Shown: positions 24,596 to 33,019 of the stretch, piece after piece
Numbering within the stretch: position 1 is the stretch's first letter
Layout of the letters: each line of letters starts with the position of its first letter
From: Aquimonas sp002352135
Lineage (GTDB): Bacteria > Pseudomonadota > Gammaproteobacteria > Xanthomonadales > Xanthomonadaceae
DNA length: 40,925 nt
Direction: 5' to 3'
NCBI GenBank assembly: GCA_035440755.1
Contig: DAORND010000018.1
Span: 1 to 40,925, forward strand
Position numbers and translations under genes: made by a program
The notes under the pieces: generated by a model
Database searches by the model: none
What the model was told of the DNA's origin: nothing
The model's input: only the letters and a program-made list of their open reading frames with translations

Positions 24596-25972
24596 ATGGC
24601 AGCGAGTGTAGCAAAGCCGTCCACCAGCACTGCCGACTGGCGAGCGCGCGACCTGGCCGCGGTCTGGCATCCCTGCACGCAGATGCGTGAGCACCACCAG
24701 GACCAACTGCCGCTGATCCCGATTCGCCGTGGCGATGGTGTCTGGCTGGAAGACTTCGAGGGCAGACGCTATCTCGACGCGATAAGTTCCTGGTGGACGA
24801 ATCTGTTTGGCCATGCACACCCGCGCATCGCTCAAGCCATCGCTGACCAGGCAAGCCGGTTGGAGCATGTGCTGCTGGCGGGCTTCAGTCATGCGCCCGC
24901 CATCGAACTGGCCGAGCGACTGCTGGCCCGCGCGCCCAACGGCTTGAGCAAGGTGTTCTATGCCGACAACGGCTCCGCCGCCATCGAAGTCGCGCTGAAG
25001 ATGAGCTTTCACAGTCACCGCAATCGCGGCGACACGCAGCGCCAGCGATTCATCACGCTGAGTAACAGTTATCACGGCGAGACCCTGGGCGCGCTGGGTG
25101 TTTCGGATATCCCGCTGTATCGCCGCACCTACGCGCCATTGTTGTTGCAACCACTGTTTACGCCCAGCCCGGACACCTGGCACGCGCTGCCCGGCGAAAG
25201 CGCCGAAGCCTGCGCGGAGCGCGCCGCGCTGGCGCTGGACACCTTACTGCAGGAACACGGCAAGCAAACCTGCGCGCTGATTCTGGAACCGCTGATCCAG
25301 TGCGCTGGCGGCATGCGGATGTATCACCCGCACTATCTGCGTCGTGCCCGCCAGTTGTGTGATGCCCACGGCGTACACCTGATCGCCGACGAAATCGCGG
25401 TCGGCTTCGGCCGCACCGGAACCTTCTTCGCCTGCGAACAAGCCGCGATTCGACCCGACCTGATGTGTCTATCCAAAGGCCTGACCGGTGGCGCCCTGCC
25501 GTTGGCGGCGGTGCTGTGCACGCAGGATCTGTACGACGCGTTTCTGGACGATTCGCGCGAACGCGCCTTCCTGCATTCGCACAGCTACACCGGAAACCCG
25601 TTGGCCTGCGCCGCCGCGCTGGCCGTGCAGGACCTCTTCGACAGCCAGCCGGTACTGATGCAGAACCACGCCACCGCCGCACAGATGGCGACGCTCGCAG
25701 CACCACTGGCCGCGTTGCCCTGGGTCGCCGATGTACGCCAGACCGGCATGGTGCTCGCCATCGAACTGGCCGATGCACAGCGTGGGCCCTTGCCTGCGGC
25801 GCACCGCACCGGCTTGCGCGCGTATCGCCACGCGATGGCGCAGGGCGTGGTGCTGAGACCCTTGGGCGACGTGCTGTACTGGATGCCGCCGTATTGCATC
25901 GACGGCGATGCCTTGCAGCATCTCGCAAACGTGACGCGGGATGCGATCATTGTCGCCACCGAAGAACTCTAG
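24596..25972 (+). CDS. bioA: Adenosylmethionine-8-amino-7-oxononanoate aminotransferase
   Basis: A 458-residue class III PLP aminotransferase that makes 7,8-diaminopelargonate from KAPA with S-adenosylmethionine as amino donor in biotin synthesis. Hallmarks: WHPCTQM near the start, ISSWWTNLFGHAHP, DEIAVGFGRTG, and the PLP lysine in CLSKGLTGG. ATG 24596 follows GGAG and gives the normal length; a much longer upstream reading runs through gspG and gspH on the opposite strand and is rejected. It is followed by rsmE after 10 bases. No other bio genes are in the window. Confidence 0.95.
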   Translation: MAASVAKPSTSTADWRARDLAAVWHPCTQMREHHQDQLPLIPIRRGDGVWLEDFEGRRYLDAISSWWTNLFGHAHPRIAQAIADQASRLEHVLLAGFSHAPAIELAERLLARAPNGLSKVFYADNGSAAIEVALKMSFHSHRNRGDTQRQRFITLSNSYHGETLGALGVSDIPLYRRTYAPLLLQPLFTPSPDTWHALPGESAEACAERAALALDTLLQEHGKQTCALILEPLIQCAGGMRMYHPHYLRRARQLCDAHGVHLIADEIAVGFGRTGTFFACEQAAIRPDLMCLSKGLTGGALPLAAVLCTQDLYDAFLDDSRERAFLHSHSYTGNPLACAAALAVQDLFDSQPVLMQNHATAAQMATLAAPLAALPWVADVRQTGMVLAIELADAQRGPLPAAHRTGLRAYRHAMAQGVVLRPLGDVLYWMPPYCIDGDALQHLANVTRDAIIVATEEL

Positions 25973-25982
25973 ACCTCTTTTC

Positions 25983-26717
25983 ATGCGCATCACCCGCAAC
26001 TACATCGAACACGCGTTACAGATCGGCAGCGGACTGGAACTGCCCGAGGCCATCGCCACCCATCTCTTGCGCGTCCTGCGCCTCACCGTCGGCGACGAAC
26101 TGGTGTTGTTCAACGGCGATGGCAAGGACTATCGCGCGCGGATCGTCGAGACCGGCAAACGCGGCGCACGTGTCGATCTGCTGACCGCGACCGAGGTCAA
26201 TGCCGAATCACCGCTGCGCATCACCCTTGCGCAAGCCATCGCGCGTGGCGAAAAGATGGACTGGGTGCTGCAGAAAGCAACCGAACTGGGCGTCAGTTGC
26301 ATCGCGCCGGTCTCCACCGAGCGCACCGAAGTCCGCCTGGATGCCGAGCGCTCGGATCGGCGCATGCAGCACTGGCAAGGCGTGGTCGCCAGCGCCTGCG
26401 AACAGTGCGGTCGCGCCACCCTGCCCGACCTCGAAGAACCGCAACCCTTGGCGCAATTTCTCGCTGCCCGCAAAGATTCACCCGAACTGCTGCTGGCGCT
26501 GGATCCGCAGGGAGACCTGCATCTGGACACCTTGCCCGCCGCCACCTCGCTTTGCCTGGTGATCGGTCCCGAAGGCGGGCTGTCGGATCGTGACCTGGCT
26601 GCGATCCATGCGGCAGGCGGTCGCGGCCTGCGTCTAGGGCCACGTATCCTGCGCACCGAAACCGCTGGACTGGCCGCCATCAGCGCCTTGCAGGCGCGCC
26701 TTGGCGACTGGCGCTGA
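25983..26717 (+). CDS. rsmE: 16S rRNA (uracil-1498-N3)-methyltransferase RsmE
   Basis: A 244-residue SPOUT methyltransferase modifying U1498 of 16S rRNA. N-terminal PUA-like part (HLLRVLRLTVGDELVLFNGDG), then QKATELGVSCIAPV, and the knotted SAM site IGPEGGLSDRDL and LGPRILRTETAGL. ATG 25983 starts at the family's MRITRNY. It belongs with bioA upstream and glk 21 bases downstream. Confidence 0.95.
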   Translation: MRITRNYIEHALQIGSGLELPEAIATHLLRVLRLTVGDELVLFNGDGKDYRARIVETGKRGARVDLLTATEVNAESPLRITLAQAIARGEKMDWVLQKATELGVSCIAPVSTERTEVRLDAERSDRRMQHWQGVVASACEQCGRATLPDLEEPQPLAQFLAARKDSPELLLALDPQGDLHLDTLPAATSLCLVIGPEGGLSDRDLAAIHAAGGRGLRLGPRILRTETAGLAAISALQARLGDWR

Positions 26718-26738
26718 ATCGAAAACCAAAGGTCATCC

Positions 26739-27728
26739 ATGTCCGCTTCGTCTTCCCGCACCATCCTCGCTGCTGATGTCGGTGGCACCCACGCACGACT
26801 CGGCTGGGTCGAATTGCCGAACGATCCGTCGAAAGCCCCGACACTGCTGCAACATCAGCGCTATCGCTGCGCCGAGTTCTCCGGACTGGACGCCATCGTG
26901 CGCCATTTCATGGCCGATGCGCCGCTCCAGCCGCAAGCCGTGGGTATTGCCTGCGCGGGCTTGCGGGTCGACGACCGCATCATCAGCCCCAACCTGCCCT
27001 GGGAGCTGGATCTGGTCGCCTTGCGCGCCGCCTGTGGCGATTTGCCGCTGGCGATCAGCAACGACTTTGAAGCCCTCGCCCGCGCCACACGCTGGCTGCC
27101 CGCCTCGGAATGCAAACTGCTCTGCGGCAAACCCTGCCCGCCCGAGGAAACCCGCCCCTTGCTGGTGCTGGGTCCCGGCACTGGCCTTGGCGCTTCGATC
27201 CGCGTGCGTGCCTCGGCCCATCACGAACACGTCATCGCCACCGAAGCCGGTCACGCGGGTTACGCGCCTGCCGACGCCGACGAAGCCGCCGTGTTGCGGC
27301 AACTGCAAGCCCGCATGGGCCATGTCGCCACCGAGTCACTGCTGTCCGGCCCGGGACTGCTCCGCATCTACCAAACCCTGTGCACGATCCATGGCGCACC
27401 CGCATCGGCCAACACGCCCGAAGCCGTCTCTGCCTCGGCGGAAAACGGCAGCGATCAGCGCGCCGTCGACGCCGTTCGGATGTTCTGGAACGCGCTCGGC
27501 AACGTGGTCGGCAACCTGGTCCTGCAAACCGGCAGTTTCGGTGGCGTCCTGCTCGCCGGTGGCGTACTGCCGCGAATTGAATTCGGTCGCGCCAGCAGCG
27601 CATTCGAAGCGCGCCTTTGCGCCAAGGGCAGCATGCAACCCGCCATGGAAAACGTGCCCGTCTACCAGATTGAACACGGCGAACTCGCCATCCTCGGCGC
27701 CGCCATGGCCGTCCCCGCTGCTGCGTAA
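26739..27728 (+). CDS. glk: Glucokinase (Glk/ROK-unrelated bacterial type)
   Basis: A 329-residue bacterial-type glucokinase phosphorylating glucose at C6. The ATP phosphate loop AADVGGTHARLG is at about 10-21, the substrate segment includes ISNDFEALA, GPGTGLGAS is the second glycine motif, and EAGHAGYAP contains the conserved glucose-contacting residues. Length and motifs match the Glk family of proteobacteria. It probably ends the bioA-rsmE-glk operon. Confidence 0.93.
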   Translation: MSASSSRTILAADVGGTHARLGWVELPNDPSKAPTLLQHQRYRCAEFSGLDAIVRHFMADAPLQPQAVGIACAGLRVDDRIISPNLPWELDLVALRAACGDLPLAISNDFEALARATRWLPASECKLLCGKPCPPEETRPLLVLGPGTGLGASIRVRASAHHEHVIATEAGHAGYAPADADEAAVLRQLQARMGHVATESLLSGPGLLRIYQTLCTIHGAPASANTPEAVSASAENGSDQRAVDAVRMFWNALGNVVGNLVLQTGSFGGVLLAGGVLPRIEFGRASSAFEARLCAKGSMQPAMENVPVYQIEHGELAILGAAMAVPAAA

Positions 27729-27839
27729 GGGCGGCGGGTGCGGAGCGCGAGACGCGGCATCGACGGCTAGGCGCTGCGAACCAGCGCCCATATTCAAGGG
27801 ACCAAGTGGGTCAACAGCAACATCATCAAGGACGGGCGC

Positions 27840-28229
27840 ATGAACATCTACCTCGCAACTGCGGCAGTTCTCGCTTTCCTTGTTGGACTTGTGCACTCGC
27901 TCCTTGGCGAGAGGCTCATCTTTGGTCGGCTGCGGCAGGGCCGTCTGGTTCCGACAAATGGCGGCAGCCTGCTTCAGGAAAGGCACGTCCGCATACTTTG
28001 GGCGAGCTGGCATGTTCTCACCGTTTTCGGTTGGTGCATTGCCGCCGTTCTGCTGTGGCTGTCACTTCCTTCGTCCAACCCAAGCTCAGCGCTTTTCATT
28101 GAGCAGGCAATTGTTTTCTCCATGCTTGCCGGGTCGGCATTGGTGCTGCTCGGCACAAGAGCGAGGCATCCCGGATGGGTCGGGCTTCTCGCCGTCGCCG
28201 CGTTTGTCTGGCTCGGTCGCACCAGCTAG
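27840..28229 (+). CDS. Small hydrophobic membrane protein, unknown function
   Basis: A 129-residue protein with about four hydrophobic segments (about 3-19, 50-72, 84-103, 110-125). I do not recognise a named family. No enzymatic motif is visible; a conserved-looking HSLLGERLIFGRL and ERHVRILWASWHVLT are the most distinctive parts. Base use appears less GC-rich than in glk and his. It sits in the pocket between glk and hisIE together with a hisE relic, which suggests acquired DNA. The coding call rests on length, composition and a consistent membrane pattern. Confidence 0.65.
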   Translation: MNIYLATAAVLAFLVGLVHSLLGERLIFGRLRQGRLVPTNGGSLLQERHVRILWASWHVLTVFGWCIAAVLLWLSLPSSNPSSALFIEQAIVFSMLAGSALVLLGTRARHPGWVGLLAVAAFVWLGRTS

Positions 28230-28249
28230 TCGATTGAAGGCGGCGGATA

Positions 28250-28480
28250 GGCAGTTGCGACAAGCTGAGCTCCAGTCCTGCGCTCGAGCGTATATCCCCT
28301 ACCCCGCCCGCGCATGCCGTTCCGTCACGCAATGACAGTCCGCGTGAGCGCAGCAGGACGGTGAGGTGGAAGATCAGGTCGGCGGCTTCGCCGAGTAGCA
28401 GTTCGTCGCTTTCAGCAAGGGCGGCGAGGGCGGTTTCGACGCCTTTTTCACCGACTTTCTGCGCCATGCGTTGGGGGGTG
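28250..28480 (-). pseudogene. Truncated second copy of the hisE 3' end
   Basis: On the minus strand, bases 28472-28329 align without gaps to 29351-29208 in hisIE, with 12 differences in 144. Translated, RMAQ through SLRD (49 residues) matches HisE with only two changes (E to K, I to L). After SLRD a 17-base deletion shifts the frame, so the normal ending VKDVLRERHAQAG is lost. On its 5' side a few residues before RMAQ are missing and then similarity fades. Weaker similarity continues toward 28250 through the region corresponding to the his terminator. It has no HisI domain and no start, so it is a relic. Most differences are silent, meaning it diverged while still coding. Confidence 0.85.
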
Positions 28481-28530
28481 TAAGCTTCTGCGTGGTGATG
28501 TTGAAACTCGCAACCACGGGAGCCAAGCAC

Positions 28531-28875
28531 ATGAACGCACGTTTGATGCTGACCACGCTCGCAATCGGGCTGGCCATGGCCGCCACACAAGCCTCGGCCC
28601 AGGAGTCGACCACCCCACCGCCGGGCCCGGGTGCCATGCCCACCTTTCAGGATTTTGACCTGAACAAGGACGGCAAGATCACCGAGGAAGAATTCAACGA
28701 GGCCCGTGCTGCGCGCATCGCCGACCGCGCCCAGAAGGGCTATCAGATGCGAGGCTTGGCAAACGCCTCATCGTTTGCCGACATCGACACCAACCACGAC
28801 GGCACCTTGTCGGCCGAGGAATTCGCGGCCCATCAGGCAGCACATCGCCAACCAGGCGGTCGGCGGCAACAATAA
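28531..28875 (+). CDS. Exported EF-hand calcium-binding protein
   Basis: A 114-residue protein with a signal peptide (MNARLMLTTLAIGLAMAATQ, cleavage near ASA-QE) and two EF-hand loops: DLNKDGKITEEEF and DTNHDGTLSAEEF. Both have Asp or Asn at calcium-coordinating positions and a Glu at position 12. ATG 28531 has GGGAG 8 bases upstream. Small periplasmic EF-hand proteins of this kind are common in xanthomonads, and their role is mostly unknown (calcium buffering or sensing). Its upstream region overlaps the hisE relic, so its promoter must lie in or beside that relic. Confidence 0.85.
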   Translation: MNARLMLTTLAIGLAMAATQASAQESTTPPPGPGAMPTFQDFDLNKDGKITEEEFNEARAARIADRAQKGYQMRGLANASSFADIDTNHDGTLSAEEFAAHQAAHRQPGGRRQQ

Positions 28876-28914
28876 CCATCGGGCAAACGAAGTTCGAACA
28901 CCTTTTCCGGGCAG

Positions 28915-28972
28915 CCTGACCAGTAGCCCGCAGCCGCGCCAGCGCCGGTTAGGGCTCGGGTCAGTGGTCAGG
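28915..28972. repeat. Long inverted repeat between EF-hand gene and hisIE
   Basis: Perfect eight-base arms CCTGACCA (28915-28922) and TGGTCAGG (28965-28972) enclose a second pair AGCCC/GGGCT (28925-28929 and 28952-28956). The rest of 28876-29110 shows no gene I can support. The structure could be a palindromic extragenic element or a transcript end without a T-tail. Confidence 0.45.
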
Positions 28973-29104
28973 CGCGATGGGGCTTCGTGTGGCCGCGCAG
29001 CAACTCAGTGCACAGCCATTTGTCAGCGCTTTCCACCGTCACACCCAGCACTGCACTGCAGGTCGCAGTCCTCCGCTGCGATTTGACGCTTCGCCGCACC
29101 GATG

Positions 29105-29142
29105 CAAAAGGCAGGAACCGGCAAGACGACAACCGGTCCTGC
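29105..29142 (-). terminator. Rho-independent terminator of the his operon
   Basis: Read on the minus strand: stem GCAGG-ACCGG with CCGGT-CCTGC and one bulged base, an 11-base loop, followed by CTTTTG. It begins about 18 bases after the hisIE stop. Confidence 0.8.
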
Positions 29143-29160
29143 GCCACAAGCGTTTCTCCC

Positions 29161-29775
29161 CTACCCCGCCTGCGCATGCCGTTCGCGCAGTACGTCTTTC
29201 ACGTCGCGCAATGACAGGCCACGTGAGCGCAGCAGGACGGTGAGGTGGAAGATCAGGTCGGCGGCTTCGCCGAGCAGGAGTTCGTCGCTTTCGGCGAGGG
29301 CGGCGATGGCGGTTTCGACACCTTCTTCGCCAACTTTCTGTGCCATGCGTTTGGTTCCGGCTTCGAACAGTCGAGTGGTGTAGCTGCCTGGGGGGCGTTG
29401 TTCGTCGCGGGATTGCACCAAGGCATCGAGTTCGCCGAGGAAATCTGCGGGTGCATCGGGGAAGCAGCTCGCGCGCTGCAGGTGGCAGGTGGGACCGTGC
29501 GGGATGGCCTGGATCAGCACGGTGTCGTTGTCGCAGTCGACATCGATGGCCTGCAGGGCCAGCACGTGGCCGCTGCTCTCGCCCTTGGTCCACAGGCGTT
29601 GCTTGCTGCGGCTGTAGAAGGTGACTTTGCCGCTGGCGAGGGTTTCGGCCAGCGCTTCGCGATTCATGTAGCCCAGCATCAGCACGCGCAGGTCGCGGGC
29701 GTCCTGCACGATGGCGGGCAGCAGTCCGTCCTGCTTGTCCCAGGCCAGTTCGGCCAGTCTTGCGGCGTCAAACAT
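29161..29775 (-). CDS. hisIE: Phosphoribosyl-AMP cyclohydrolase/phosphoribosyl-ATP pyrophosphatase
   Basis: A 204-residue bifunctional protein for steps 2 and 3 of histidine synthesis. The HisI domain (about 1-115) has GYMNREAL, FYSRSKQRLWTKGE, the metal-binding VDCDND and CHLQRASCF. The HisE domain (about 118-204) has YTTRLFEAGTKRMAQKVGEE, ETAIAALA and ADLIFHLTVLL. ATG 29775 overlaps the end of hisF by 8 bases; a longer in-frame reading through hisF is rejected. A degraded partial copy of its 3' end lies at 28250-28480. Confidence 0.95.
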   Translation of the reverse strand: MFDAARLAELAWDKQDGLLPAIVQDARDLRVLMLGYMNREALAETLASGKVTFYSRSKQRLWTKGESSGHVLALQAIDVDCDNDTVLIQAIPHGPTCHLQRASCFPDAPADFLGELDALVQSRDEQRPPGSYTTRLFEAGTKRMAQKVGEEGVETAIAALAESDELLLGEAADLIFHLTVLLRSRGLSLRDVKDVLRERHAQAG

Positions 29776-30541
29776 GTCGTACCTCGATGCCCTGCGAGCG
29801 CAGGAAATTCTTGAGTTCGGGAATGGGCAGTTCGCCCGAGTGGAAAACGCTGGCGGCGAGTGCGGCATCCACGTCGGCCTGTTGGAACACCTCGGCGAAG
29901 TGACTCGCCGTGCCCGCGCCACCCGAGGCCACCAGCGGCACGTGACACAGGGCGCGTACGGCTTGCAATTGTTCGATGTCGTAGCCTTCGCGCACGCCGT
30001 CGGTGCCCATGCAATTGAGCACGATCTCGCCCGCGCCGAGGCGCTGCGATTCGACCACCCAATCCAGCGTGCGCTTGCGCAGGGCGCGGGTCTTGCTCGG
30101 GTCGCCGGTGTACTGGCGAACCCGCCATTCGCCGTCTTCATCGCGCAGGCTGTCGATGCCGACCACCACGCATTGCACACCGAAGGCGTCCGCCAGTTCG
30201 CCGATCAGTTCGGGGCGTTCCAGTGCAGGCGAGTTGATCGAGACCTTGTCGGCACCTGCAAACAGAATCGCCTTGGCGTCGTCCACCGAGCGGATGCCGC
30301 CAGCGACGCAGAACGGAATGTCGATCAGACGCGCCACGCGCGCCACCCACGAGCGATCCACGCTGCGGCCTTCCGGGCTGGCGGTGATGTCGTAGAACAC
30401 CAGCTCGTCCGCGCCCGCATCGCGATAGCGCTGGGCCAGTTCCTCGATGGCGCCCATCACCACGTGATCGCGAAAGCGCACGCCTTTGACGACCTGTCCA
30501 TCGCGCACATCAAGGCAGGGAATCAATCGTCGACTCAACAT
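29768..30541 (-). CDS. hisF: Imidazole glycerol phosphate synthase subunit HisF
   Basis: A 257-residue (beta/alpha)8 barrel, the cyclase half of IGP synthase. MLSRRLIPCLDVRDGQVVKG carries the first catalytic Asp; CVAGGIRSVDDAK, SINSPAL, CMGTDGVREGYD (second catalytic Asp) and VASGGAG are the phosphate-binding and active-site motifs. It works with HisH, encoded two genes upstream. It overlaps hisA by 7 bases and hisIE by 8. Confidence 0.97.
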   Translation of the reverse strand: MLSRRLIPCLDVRDGQVVKGVRFRDHVVMGAIEELAQRYRDAGADELVFYDITASPEGRSVDRSWVARVARLIDIPFCVAGGIRSVDDAKAILFAGADKVSINSPALERPELIGELADAFGVQCVVVGIDSLRDEDGEWRVRQYTGDPSKTRALRKRTLDWVVESQRLGAGEIVLNCMGTDGVREGYDIEQLQAVRALCHVPLVASGGAGTASHFAEVFQQADVDAALAASVFHSGELPIPELKNFLRSQGIEVRHV

Positions 30542-31269
30542 GCCAGCGCCTCCGCACAGGTGAACTTGCCTTCCAGCAGCGATTTGCCGAGCACCACACC
30601 GGCGGCACCGACCGCGCGCACGGCGACGATGTCGGTCAAGGCCGACACGCCGCCCGAGGCCAGCACACCGACTTCCGGGGCGCGTTGCGCCAGTGCGGTG
30701 TAGAGGTCGACATTCGGTCCGCTGAGCATGCCGTCGCGATCAATGTCGGTGCACAGCAGATGGCGCAGGCCGACATCGCGATAGTGCCGCAGCAGATCGA
30801 ACAGGGCTTCGCCTGCGGTTTCGGTCCAACCATGTGTGGGCAAACGCCAGATGCCTTGCGCATCGCAGCGGGTATCCAAGGCGATACACAGGTGTTGCGC
30901 GCCGAACTGCTTGATCCAGTGCATCACGCGCTGCGGTTCGCGCACCGCCAGGCTGCCAACGACCACGCGGTCCACGCCCGCTTGCAGCAGGGTCTCGACA
31001 TCAAACTCCGAGCGCACGCCGCCACCGCTTTGCACCTTCAGATCCGAGCGCGATTTGATCTCGGCGACCATGCCAGCCAACGTGTAACCGCCTGCCTTCG
31101 CTGCATCCAGATCGACCAGATGCAACCAATGCGCGCCCGCTTGCGCGTAGTCCAGCGCCAGCTCGACCGGCGTCGCCGCGTAGCGGGTTTCCTGCGCGTA
31201 GTCGCCTTGTTTCAGGCGCACCACGCGGCCATCGCGAATATCAATCGCGGGATAGACGATGAAACTCAT
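30535..31269 (-). CDS. hisA: ProFAR isomerase HisA
   Basis: A 244-residue (beta/alpha)8 barrel that isomerises N'-formimino-5-aminoimidazole carboxamide ribonucleotide. Catalytic Asp in YPAIDIRDGRVVRL, phosphate sites VQSGGGVRS and VLASGGVSAL, and the second Asp in LCTDIDRDGMLSGPN. ATG 31269 overlaps the hisH stop as ATGA. HisA and HisF share the half-barrel repeat. Confidence 0.96.
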   Translation of the reverse strand: MSFIVYPAIDIRDGRVVRLKQGDYAQETRYAATPVELALDYAQAGAHWLHLVDLDAAKAGGYTLAGMVAEIKSRSDLKVQSGGGVRSEFDVETLLQAGVDRVVVGSLAVREPQRVMHWIKQFGAQHLCIALDTRCDAQGIWRLPTHGWTETAGEALFDLLRHYRDVGLRHLLCTDIDRDGMLSGPNVDLYTALAQRAPEVGVLASGGVSALTDIVAVRAVGAAGVVLGKSLLEGKFTCAEALAC

Positions 31270-31880
31270 TGGCCGTCCCAATTCAGGAAGTTCTGCAGGA
31301 TGCGTGCGCCGACCTGGGCCGAGCGCTCGGGATGGAACTGCGCCCCGGCCACATTGCCGCGTTGGACCAAGGCGGTGAAGGGCTGTCCGTGTTCGCTACT
31401 TGCCAACGTGAACGGGCTGACTTCCGCCGCATAGCTGTGGACGAAATAGGCTTGCGCGTCCGGCTCGATCCCCGCCATCAGGGGATGTTCACGCGTCGAC
31501 TGCAGGGCATTCCAACCCATGTGTGGAATGCGGATGCCGGGCGCATCCTGCATCTTGCGGACGCGGCCAGGAATCAGGCTGAGCAGTTCCACTTCGCCTT
31601 CTTCGGAATGATCGAACAGCAGTTGCATGCCCAGACAAATCCCCAGCAAGGGACGGTGCCAGTCGTGCAGCGCGGGGATCATGCCCAAGGACTGCAAGCG
31701 CGCCATGGCGGGCTTGGCGGCACCCACGCCCGGCAGGATGGCACGTTCGGCCAGCACCAATCGACGCGGATCGGACACCAGTTCCGGCGTGACGCCGAGT
31801 CGCTCCAAGGCATAGCAAACCGAGCCGATATTGGCCCCGCCGGAATCGATCACCGCCAGTGCGAAAGTCTTACGCGGCAT
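31266..31880 (-). CDS. hisH: Imidazole glycerol phosphate synthase glutaminase subunit HisH
   Basis: A 204-residue class I glutamine amidotransferase that feeds ammonia to HisF. Nucleophile Cys82 in LLGICLGMQLLF, catalytic His and Glu in AQFHPERSAQVG. It starts at ATG 31880, sharing one base with the hisB stop; a GTG three bases earlier is an equally coupled alternative. Confidence 0.96.
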   Translation of the reverse strand: MPRKTFALAVIDSGGANIGSVCYALERLGVTPELVSDPRRLVLAERAILPGVGAAKPAMARLQSLGMIPALHDWHRPLLGICLGMQLLFDHSEEGEVELLSLIPGRVRKMQDAPGIRIPHMGWNALQSTREHPLMAGIEPDAQAYFVHSYAAEVSPFTLASSEHGQPFTALVQRGNVAGAQFHPERSAQVGARILQNFLNWDGQ

Positions 31881-33019
31881 CACAGGGCTCCTTTGGTGCT
31901 GGGCAGATCGCGCCCTTCGCGCTTGATCGCGACCCGCAAGGCGCGTGCGACGGCCTTGAAGCAGCCTTCGACCATGTGATGCGCGTTGTCACCGCGCACC
32001 GCGAGGTGCAGGTTCAGGCCCGCCGTCTCGCACAGCGAACGGAAGAAATGCGGCACCAGTTCGGTCGGCAGTTCACCCACTTGTTCGCGCGGAAACTGGC
32101 CATCGAACACAAAATACGGACGACCGGAAAAATCCAGTGCCGCACGCACCAGGGTCTCGTCCATCGGCAACAGCAGATCGATTCCGCCGACCTCGCTTGA
32201 ACCTTCCTGCGCCGAGGCATAGCGACCGATGCCGCGCTTGTCGCCCAGCGCCTGACGCAGAGCCTGACCCAAGGCCAGCGCGCAGTCTTCCACCGTGTGG
32301 TGTTCGTCGATGTGCAAGTCACCCGCGCAACGCAGACGCAGGGTGAACCCGCCGTGCTTGCCGATCTGCTCCAGCATGTGATCGAAGTAGCCCAGACCGG
32401 TCATCACCACGGGCTCCGCGACGCGATCCAGATCGACGTCGACCTCGATGCGGGTTTCCTTGGTGAGGCGCTCGACCCGCGCCTGTCGCGGCGCATTGAC
32501 CAGCAGATGCGCGATCTCCGCCCAGCCGTAAAGGCGTTCGCCATCGCTGGCACCATCGGCCTGTGCGCCCGCGGTGACACGCAGCTTGAAGCCGCGCACG
32601 CCAAGGTTGCGGGCGAACTGCATATCGGTCTCGCGATCGCCCACCATCGCGCTGCCTGCCAGATCCACCGAACGATCGCGCAGATAGCCCATCACCAGCC
32701 CGAGATTGGGCTTGCGATCCGGATGGTTCTCGTGGGCGAAGTGGCGATCAATCAGCACTTCGCGAAAGCGGATGCCCTGCGATTCCAGCACCTGCATCAT
32801 CAGATCGTGCGGTCCCTGGAAAGTCTCCAGCGGATAGCTGTCGGTGCCCAGGCCATCCTGATTCGAGACCATCACGAATTCGAATCCAGCATCACGCAGG
32901 CTGAGCAGCGCCGGAATCACACCTTCGACAAAGCGCAGCTTGGCGTAGCTGTCGATCTGGTAGTCGGCAGGTTCTTCGATGATCGTGCCATCGCGGTCGA
33001 TGAAGACGATGCGGCTCAT
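31880..33019 (-). CDS. hisB: Bifunctional histidinol-phosphatase/imidazoleglycerol-phosphate dehydratase
   Basis: A 379-residue fusion. The N-terminal HAD phosphatase (about 1-165) has FIDRDGTIIEEP with the nucleophile Asp, VMVSNQDGLGTDSYP, and SAMVGDRETDMQFA. The C-terminal IGP dehydratase (about 185-379) has the manganese-binding EHHTVEDCALALG and HHMVEGCFKAVARAL. This fused form is typical of enterobacteria, xanthomonads and some others. It overlaps hisC by 4 bases. Confidence 0.97.
   Translation of the reverse strand: MSRIVFIDRDGTIIEEPADYQIDSYAKLRFVEGVIPALLSLRDAGFEFVMVSNQDGLGTDSYPLETFQGPHDLMMQVLESQGIRFREVLIDRHFAHENHPDRKPNLGLVMGYLRDRSVDLAGSAMVGDRETDMQFARNLGVRGFKLRVTAGAQADGASDGERLYGWAEIAHLLVNAPRQARVERLTKETRIEVDVDLDRVAEPVVMTGLGYFDHMLEQIGKHGGFTLRLRCAGDLHIDEHHTVEDCALALGQALRQALGDKRGIGRYASAQEGSSEVGGIDLLLPMDETLVRAALDFSGRPYFVFDGQFPREQVGELPTELVPHFFRSLCETAGLNLHLAVRGDNAHHMVEGCFKAVARALRVAIKREGRDLPSTKGAL

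Noticed and set aside
27770..27788. Perfect seven-base hairpin after glk (GGCGCTG/CAGCGCC)
   Set aside because: It could be the end of the bioA-rsmE-glk transcript, but no T-run follows, so I do not call a terminator.
29161..30180. A 339-codon frame running through hisF into hisIE as a single protein
   Set aside because: Its first part is an out-of-frame reading of hisF; HisIE starts at 29775 and has normal length.
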